A DNA stretch of 10,482 nt from Minisyncoccota bacterium (GTDB taxonomy: Bacteria; Patescibacteriota; Microgenomatia; UBA1400; PJMF01): positions 1-10,482 of the forward strand of contig WJLO01000112.1 of NCBI GenBank assembly GCA_014728425.1. The letters run 5' to 3'. Under the pieces are notes generated by a model that did not search any database, had not been told where the DNA came from, and worked only from the letters and a program-made list of their open reading frames with translations. Below, piece after piece: positions 6,204 through 10,482 of the stretch. The translations under genes and the position numbers were made by a program. Position 1 is the first letter of the stretch. Every line of letters begins with the position of its first letter.

Positions 6204-6521
6204 TTACTCCAATTGACTAACAAACAAGGTGTCGCCACTATATTGCCCAGTCACAGTAACTTGTTGGCCCACATAATGATCAAGCTCAAGATTATAACTT
6301 TTGATTTCTTCTGGAGAGCCTCCAGCCTCAGTAATAAAGTATTGGTTACCAGCAGCCGTAATCAAACCAGTTTTAACAGTATTGCCTTGTTTGTCTTCAA
6401 TATTGCGAGTTTTGCCTGTAGGTGAGATTGTGTCTACTCCTCTGCCAGCAGTCTTCTTAAGCCAAAAAACTCCACCGCCAACCAAGGCAAGTAAAATCAC
6501 CAAAATGATTAAATACTTCAT
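6204..6521 (-). CDS. Small membrane-anchored protein with OB-fold-like domain
   Basis: A 105-residue protein with an N-terminal transmembrane helix (about 3-20, ending WLKK), which is either a membrane anchor or an uncleaved signal. The remainder, about 45-105, alternates short beta-type segments: GLITAAGNQYFITEAGG, then SYNLELDHYVGQQVTVTG and DTLFVSQLE. This pattern resembles small OB-fold domains of the bacterial NirD/YgiW or DUF5666-like kind, but the assignment rests on pattern only. The domain would lie outside the membrane. A strong ribosome-binding site (6526-6532) sits four bases before ATG. The gene abuts radA with two intervening bases, so it is the first cistron of a radA operon; why a surface protein is paired with a repair ATPase is unclear. 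Confidence 0.75.
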   Translation of the reverse strand: MKYLIILVILLALVGGGVFWLKKTAGRGVDTISPTGKTRNIEDKQGNTVKTGLITAAGNQYFITEAGGSPEEIKSYNLELDHYVGQQVTVTGQYSGDTLFVSQLE

Positions 6522-6525
6522 AAAA

Positions 6526-6532
6526 CCTCCTT
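6526..6532 (-). promoter_or_regulatory. Strong Shine-Dalgarno site of the OB-fold gene
   Basis: AAGGAGG on the minus strand, four bases before the ATG at 6521. It stands out because most other genes in the window have no such site. Confidence 0.85.
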
Positions 6533-6560
6533 AAAAGTTATTGTTGTTTATTAGGTTTTG

Positions 6561-6590
6561 AACTCAGCTTTAACAGTTATTAGCTAAGTT
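6561..6590. repeat. Inverted repeat over the stop codon of the nucleotidyltransferase gene
   Basis: AACTCAGCT (6561-6569) and AGCTAAGTT (6582-6590) form a 9-bp stem with one wobble and a 12-base loop, including the TAG stop at 6584-6586. On the minus strand CAAAACC follows, not a T-run, so termination here would be inefficient and read-through into the radA operon is likely. Confidence 0.45.
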
Positions 6591-7057
6591 GCAGCTGAAT
6601 TAATTAACTTAGTTGTTGATATTTGTGGATTATGCTGATGCACTACTACTACTCTACCACCAAAACGCGCTAAAATCTGCCTCTTTTGAGCTAAGTTTGG
6701 TGTATGAGCAGATACTGCCAAAACTTGTGGTTTAAGTTGTTGGATTAATTGCTGATGCTGCTCAGCTTTGTTAAATGCTGCAGGTAAAACAAACACTGCG
6801 TCAGCAATTTCTAAGGCTGCTAAATTTTGTTGACGCACCTTAGCAGTATTAATAGGTCGACCAGGTCCTTTAAGTTGGCGCACGCGCTGATCACTTTCTA
6901 AGCCAACTATTAAAGCATCGCCAGCAGCTTTGGCTTTTTGCAAAAAATGCCGATGCTCCTGATGAAGCAAATCAAACACTCCTGTAACCAGCACTAAGGT
7001 TTGCTGCTGCTGATGAGTTTGGTTAACCAGCTTTTGCAATGATAAAGGCAACTTCAT
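6584..7057 (-). CDS. Nucleotidyltransferase of the RfaE2/TagD cytidylyltransferase-like family
   Basis: A single-domain enzyme of 157 residues that would join a nucleotide to a sugar phosphate or polyol phosphate; adenylyl or cytidylyl transfer cannot be told apart here. Family motifs are clear: TGVFDLLH (25-32), AKAAGDALIVGLESD (42-56), KGPGRPI (63-69), the conserved VRQQNLAALEIADAV stretch and the closing ISTTKLI (146-152). The active-site HxGH motif reads HQEH (32-35), with Glu replacing the usual glycine that packs against the nucleotide. The C-terminal part (AVSAHTPNLAQKRQIL, VVVHQHNP) is intact, so the change does not look like decay. No Shine-Dalgarno precedes ATG 7057, but a promoter lies seven bases upstream. 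Neighbours give no clear pathway, although surface polysaccharide synthesis would fit. Confidence 0.85.
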   Translation of the reverse strand: MKLPLSLQKLVNQTHQQQQTLVLVTGVFDLLHQEHRHFLQKAKAAGDALIVGLESDQRVRQLKGPGRPINTAKVRQQNLAALEIADAVFVLPAAFNKAEQHQQLIQQLKPQVLAVSAHTPNLAQKRQILARFGGRVVVVHQHNPQISTTKLINSAAT

Positions 7058-7064
7058 GAGGTTT

Positions 7065-7093
7065 ATTTTAATGCTTTTAAGTTAATTAGCCAA
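7065..7093 (-). promoter_or_regulatory. Putative leaderless promoter of the nucleotidyltransferase gene
   Basis: On the minus strand TTGGCT (7088-7093), a 17-bp spacer and TAAAAT (7065-7070), seven bases before the ATG at 7057. The message would begin at or next to the start codon. Confidence 0.5.
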
Positions 7094-7163
7094 ATTTTTA
7101 ACAAAACTAAGTACCAGTTTATTAAAAATTAATCATTAAAACACTTGAGCATTAATGCTGGCT

Positions 7164-8123
7164 CTATTTAGCCTTTTTGATTACAAAAAACAACTTACTA
7201 ACCGACTTCAGCCACCCTTGATAAACAAATCGAGCAGTATTGGCCTGATGTAAAAAGGCTTGACTAATAGTGAGGTGTTCGTGCTGATGGCCAAATCGCC
7301 AGCGGCGATAGCCGGCCTGCAAGCTATAAGCCAGATAATTAAACATCAATAAAACCGCAGTGGTTAACCAATTAAAACTAACAACTGAACTTGACTGCTC
7401 TTTAGGCCAATGCTCTGCTACTAAATACTGCTTAACCCAAGCATTAGCTTGAAAAAACCGTGCTTGAGTTTGAGCTGGATCATAAATCCACTGAGCCTGA
7501 ACAACCTCATAGGCCTCATACCAGCCCCGCCGATTTAAAGGTAAACTTAAATCTGCTACTGTAAGCCAAAGATTAAAACACCAAGCTTCTTGATGATCTT
7601 TTTGCCAAGGCCAATTTTTTTTACCTTGAAACAAAGCTCCCAATAACACCAACAAACGCACTAACCATAAACAATGATTTTGAGTTACTACTAAAAAATC
7701 TAAATCATCGTTAACGGTTTTTAAGTTTTCCATTGCTCCAGACCCAGTTAAAGCCACTGCTTTAACTCCTGGAATTTGACTAATCCAGGCTACAAACCGG
7801 CTAATCTCCAACTGTTTTTTTTTAAAAAACCTAGCTCGTTGCTGCCTTAACTGAAAGTTTTGTTCTTGTCCAGCCAAAGCATAGTGGGGTTTTTGCTGCG
7901 TGACTAAACCTAGCTTGACTAAGTTTTTTAAAACTTGACTGACCTGAGTTAAACTAACCGCTGTGACAACTTGAGCGGTAGATTTTTGTTGAGGTTGATT
8001 TTCTTGGTTTGACTCAAGCTTAACTAACTTCACCAGCCGATCTTTAACTTCCTCAGCCTTAAGAGGAAAACCAAACTGATCGCAGTAAGCCAAAGTTATT
8101 AAAACTTGTTCTAGTAGCTTCAT
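7164..8123 (-). CDS. Winged-helix plus nucleotidyltransferase-domain protein
   Basis: A protein of 319 residues from ATG 8123. The N-terminal part (about 1-85) looks like a winged helix: a LITLAYCDQFGFPLKAEEV helix pair, then a second unit ending LVKLGLV with a following beta turn (HYALAG). A Gln-rich linker interrupts it. The middle holds a DNA polymerase beta-type nucleotidyltransferase core, TGSGAMENLKTVNDDLDFLVV, with the GS pair at 127-128 and metal-binding Asp140 and Asp142, followed by a hydrophobic helix (CLWLVRLLVLLGALF). The C-terminal half contains a further hydrophobic stretch (about 256-275). The substrate is unknown. An in-frame ATG at 8207 would add a 28-residue hydrophobic leader (MLRHRIFLKIFLYFLLLLVF); I prefer 8123 because the AYxDxFxxPL segment begins related CPR proteins. 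A TATCAT box six bases upstream fits a leaderless start, with a poor -35. Confidence 0.8.
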   Translation of the reverse strand: MKLLEQVLITLAYCDQFGFPLKAEEVKDRLVKLVKLESNQENQPQQKSTAQVVTAVSLTQVSQVLKNLVKLGLVTQQKPHYALAGQEQNFQLRQQRARFFKKKQLEISRFVAWISQIPGVKAVALTGSGAMENLKTVNDDLDFLVVTQNHCLWLVRLLVLLGALFQGKKNWPWQKDHQEAWCFNLWLTVADLSLPLNRRGWYEAYEVVQAQWIYDPAQTQARFFQANAWVKQYLVAEHWPKEQSSSVVSFNWLTTAVLLMFNYLAYSLQAGYRRWRFGHQHEHLTISQAFLHQANTARFVYQGWLKSVSKLFFVIKKAK

Positions 8124-8129
8124 GCCTTT

Positions 8130-8135
8130 ATGATA
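8130..8135 (-). promoter_or_regulatory. -10-like box just before the preferred start of the winged-helix/nucleotidyltransferase gene
   Basis: TATCAT on the minus strand ends six bases before ATG 8123, the same geometry as other leaderless starts in this window. The -35 position (TTCTGG, 17 bp upstream) is weak. Confidence 0.3.
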
Positions 8136-8195
8136 CTCAACTTGACAAAAAACCAGAAGTAGGAGAAAATATAAAAAAATTTTAAGAAAGATCCT

Positions 8196-8369
8196 ATGAC
8201 GAAGCACATTTTTCTAAAAGAATTATTATTATATAATGGCTCTGATAAACCACCAATGACAGTAACAACTGGTCGCCCTCAAGGAAGAAGAGAGCCTGCA
8301 ATTATATCCAGCTCTGAACGACTAGCGCCTCAAAAAGCAGACACAAGTCATGAGAAAGAAACTGATTAA
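8196..8369 (+). CDS. Possible small hydrophilic protein, plus strand
   Basis: A 57-residue frame from ATG 8196 to TAA 8367-8369 in the spacer between two minus-strand genes. The first 20 residues (MTKHIFLKELLLYNG) lie over DNA that also contains a perfect plus-strand TATAAT (8232-8237). A transcript from that box would start near 8244 and favour the internal ATG at 8256, giving a 38-residue product (MTVTTGRPQGRREPAI and on). The sequence is charged, without membrane segments or known motifs. Neither start has a Shine-Dalgarno. It may be a genuine small gene or a chance frame. Confidence 0.3.
   Translation: MTKHIFLKELLLYNGSDKPPMTVTTGRPQGRREPAIISSSERLAPQKADTSHEKETD
8232..8237 (+). promoter_or_regulatory. 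Perfect TATAAT box in the 8124-8404 spacer
   Basis: The box points rightward into the possible small ORF, with ATG 8256 located 18 bases downstream. The -35 region (TTTTTC at 17 bp) is poor. Confidence 0.3.
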
Positions 8370-8404
8370 ACCCTCTCTTGCACAAGTTTTCTAATACTCA
8401 AAAC

Positions 8405-10369
8405 TTATTGATACTGTCGCGAAACCTGCCTAACACCTTGGTCTAGGGTTACTACTACATCACTGGCTCTTTTACCCTGAAGCATGGCATTAACAGCATC
8501 TTCATAATACTTAATAGTATTATCATTAATTCCCTTATCATGAGTGTAAGAACACATGTGCCAGCTTTGCGCCTGAGGTGCATCTGTTAAAAAAGCAGCC
8601 ACCAGTGCGTCATTCTGCAGCTCACTGGCTAAATCTTGTCGAGAATAAATCTCCCCAAATGACCGAACTTTCTTTTGATTTGAGTATAATTTTTGCATGG
8701 TCTCTTTACTGCTTAAAAACTGCAGCAAGCGCCAAGCCATAGCTTTATTTTCACTTTTATTACTCACTCCCTCTGCCCAATAACTAGCCCAAGCAACCTC
8801 ACTCCCACTTAACTTAGGAACTGGAGCAATGCCAAAATCTAAATCTGGATTCATGGCTTTGACCTCATGAGCTCGCCAAGAAGGAGCAAACATCATTGCC
8901 ACTTCTCCTCTGGCAAAAGCTACAGTAGAATTTGGCAAAGTTTCACTCCAAACTTGGTCAGTTAAAACAAAATTAACATAAAAGGTTAAGGCATCTTGGA
9001 CTTCTTTACTAGTAGGCTTAGCTGGATTACCGCCATTTTGCAAAATCAACAAGGCCAAAATGTCAGCAAAATGCTCTACATTACTAGCATTGCCAATAGC
9101 TAATCCAGCTCGTTGGATGTCATTAGTAGAGTTCCGCTTAGCTGGCACAGTTAAATCTGCAGCCAACTGTCGCAACTCTGTCCAAGTTTTAGGATATTGT
9201 TTGTTAGCGGTTTTTAAAATCTCTTTATTATAATAAAGAGCTAAACCATCATACATTAAAGGAATGCCCACTATCTGCCCACCTGCTTGAAGTTGCTCTG
9301 CAGCAACTGGATAAAAAATCTTTTTATAATCAGCTACTGTCATAACGCTTGTAGGCATAGGTTCTAGTTCATTAGTTAGCATTGGCACCCAGGTGGCATG
9401 GTAACGAAACAAATCTGGACCATTGCCAGAGGCAATAGCGGTTTGCAAACGTTCACGATAATCACGATGAGATTGTTTGCGATAATCTACCTTAACTCCA
9501 GGATTTTCTTGCTCAAATTCTTGAAAAACCTCAGCCAAAACTTCAGAAGGCTCCCATAATCCCCAATAGGTTAAAGTGATTTGCTTGCCAGTTTGTCCGC
9601 CGGCTGACTCAACGCCGGACTTACTTGATTTGCTAGAACCAACAGACTGAGTGTCCTTGTTGCCCAAAATTTTCCAGCCAGCAAACACCAACACCCCTAT
9701 TAACACTACTGCTCCTAAAACCAATGGTAAAAACCGCAATGGGGATTTTTTTACCTGAGCAAACTTAGCACTCATGCCACTTTTCTTAGGACTGGTAAGC
9801 TGAGGTGATTGAGGTGGTTGCCTGCCAGCAACTTGATTAGCTCTGCCGCCCGAGTTAGTTGGAGGAGCATTATTGCCGCCAGCACCACTAGCTTGAGCGC
9901 CAGTCTGACCTGCCGAGCGCATTGGCGGTTGGCTGGCCACCCCTCCTGACTGAGCTATTGGCACTTTTGGTTGTTGACCAGCTACTGACCCAGGTTGACC
10001 CGGAGATGCTCCTAAAGGCCTAGCTCCAGGAATGCTTGGCAAGGTGGTTTTACTAGGCGACTGCTGAGGAATAGGCGCAGTAATTCGGCCAGGGACTGCT
10101 CCCGGCTTAGGTAAGTTGCCAGATCCAGTTGGTGGAGTAAGGGGTCGAGCTGCTGGGCCTCCCCCAGTATTAGGAGCACTACCACCAGGGGCTTGTTGCG
10201 ACAAGCCTGCTGGCACTTTGGTTGATTGAGCTGAATTTGGTTGAGACTGAGCTTGCTGAACAGGTTGAGCTTTAACCTGCTGCCCCGGTTTTAAAGGCTG
10301 AGGCTTGCTGTTACTAGCCGATTGATTTTGCGCTGGTTTTTGTGGCTTAGGCAGTGAAGAGTTAGGCAT
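8405..10369 (-). CDS. Membrane-tethered family-1 solute-binding protein with Pro/Gln-rich cytoplasmic tail
   Basis: The 654 residues fall into three parts. Residues 1 to about 195 are low-complexity, rich in Pro, Gln, Ser, Gly and Ala, with scattered lysines and no acidic residues. Basic residues (KKSG, VKKSPLR) then precede one transmembrane helix (about 213-236), placing the tail in the cytoplasm by the positive-inside rule. After a Ser/Gly linker, residues about 263-654 form an extracellular MalE/UgpB-type binding domain: ITLTYWGLWEP, FEQENPGVKVDY, GNGPDLFRYHATW, GIPLMYDGLALYYNKEIL, the FARGEVAMMFAPSW stretch and the WASYWAEGVSNKS loop. There is no lipobox, so the helix replaces the usual lipid anchor. 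The ligand is probably a sugar or related solute. No permease or ATPase gene is in the window. Start ATG 10369 keeps the whole tail; no Shine-Dalgarno is seen. M199 is an alternative start that would remove the tail. Confidence 0.9.
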   Translation of the reverse strand: MPNSSLPKPQKPAQNQSASNSKPQPLKPGQQVKAQPVQQAQSQPNSAQSTKVPAGLSQQAPGGSAPNTGGGPAARPLTPPTGSGNLPKPGAVPGRITAPIPQQSPSKTTLPSIPGARPLGASPGQPGSVAGQQPKVPIAQSGGVASQPPMRSAGQTGAQASGAGGNNAPPTNSGGRANQVAGRQPPQSPQLTSPKKSGMSAKFAQVKKSPLRFLPLVLGAVVLIGVLVFAGWKILGNKDTQSVGSSKSSKSGVESAGGQTGKQITLTYWGLWEPSEVLAEVFQEFEQENPGVKVDYRKQSHRDYRERLQTAIASGNGPDLFRYHATWVPMLTNELEPMPTSVMTVADYKKIFYPVAAEQLQAGGQIVGIPLMYDGLALYYNKEILKTANKQYPKTWTELRQLAADLTVPAKRNSTNDIQRAGLAIGNASNVEHFADILALLILQNGGNPAKPTSKEVQDALTFYVNFVLTDQVWSETLPNSTVAFARGEVAMMFAPSWRAHEVKAMNPDLDFGIAPVPKLSGSEVAWASYWAEGVSNKSENKAMAWRLLQFLSSKETMQKLYSNQKKVRSFGEIYSRQDLASELQNDALVAAFLTDAPQAQSWHMCSYTHDKGINDNTIKYYEDAVNAMLQGKRASDVVVTLDQGVRQVSRQYQ

Positions 10370-10421
10370 GCTAAAATTACTAATGGCAACTACTAATCTG
10401 TCTGACAGCTTATAAACTTAA

Positions 10422-10449
10422 TTGCCAGATCAGCTAGTCTAAGTATTAT
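10422..10449 (+). promoter_or_regulatory. Possible rightward promoter at the window edge
   Basis: TTGCCA (10422-10427; one mismatch), a 16-bp spacer and TATTAT (10444-10449; one mismatch). An ATG at 10464 follows, opening a frame that runs off the window (MLINIK), too short to judge. Confidence 0.35.
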
Positions 10450-10450
10450 A
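10445..10450 (-). promoter_or_regulatory. Leftward TATAAT box for the solute-binding protein gene
   Basis: A perfect TATAAT on the minus strand about 75 bases before ATG 10369; the -35 region is weak. The leader would contain a short palindrome, CTGTCTGACAG (10398-10408), a candidate operator. The box overlaps the rightward -10 element, so the two divergent promoters would compete. Confidence 0.35.
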
Positions 10451-10482
10451 ATTTATAAATACTATGTTAATTAATATTAAAA

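Noticed and set aside
7150..7163. AGCATTAATGCT palindrome after the winged-helix/nucleotidyltransferase gene
   Set aside because: Only a 4-bp stem with a TTAA loop and no adjacent T-run; not enough to call a terminator or operator.
8124..8207. N-terminal extension of the winged-helix/nucleotidyltransferase protein from ATG 8207
   Set aside because: The added 28 residues are a hydrophobic stretch out of place before a DNA-binding-like domain, without a Shine-Dalgarno; ATG 8123 fits the family start better.

Overview
The window is AT-rich bacterial DNA with compact genes, a standard genetic code and few ribosome-binding sites. The gene set suggests a member of the Candidate Phyla Radiation (Patescibacteria), probably Microgenomates-like. 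It comprises a membrane-anchored sortase, a tiny secreted protein with a C-terminal anchor, a solitary TraD/VirD4-like ATPase, a helix-turn-helix/nucleotidyltransferase protein, an HxEH-type cytidylyltransferase-fold protein, and a substrate-binding protein behind a long Pro/Gln-rich tail. That lineage call is inference from protein style. No rRNA, tRNA, CRISPR array or insertion sequence was recognised.

Layout. 1-260: no intact gene; two diverged copies of a 69-bp unit lie here, and an intrinsic terminator serves the gene that follows. 281-1531 (minus): a small secreted, anchored protein with its own consensus promoter, and upstream of it a sortase; they look like substrate and enzyme. 1532-2158: a 630-bp stretch without a protein gene. 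It holds the sortase promoter, a near-perfect 26-bp inverted repeat, a likely plus-strand small RNA (promoter near 1697-1725, three successive hairpins each followed by a T-run), and a possible leftward promoter next to a rightward -10 box. 1924-2158 shows nothing else convincing. 2159-4515 (plus): a 49-residue ribbon-helix-helix-like protein overlaps by ATGA a 736-residue coupling-protein-type ATPase.

4516-4791 is a convergent spacer with one inverted repeat and no clear terminator. 4792-6521 (minus): radA (DNA repair) sits directly behind a small membrane-anchored OB-fold-like protein, two bases apart. 6584-7057 (minus): a nucleotidyltransferase of the RfaE2/TagD type with an altered HxGH motif. 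7164-8123 (minus): a winged-helix plus nucleotidyltransferase protein. 8124-8404: a spacer with a possible 57-residue plus-strand ORF. 8405-10369 (minus): a membrane-tethered family-1 solute-binding protein. The right edge looks like a divergent promoter region.

Several genes have -10-like boxes only 6-10 bases before the start codon and no Shine-Dalgarno sequence, which suggests leaderless mRNAs. The radA pair uses clear Shine-Dalgarno sites instead.
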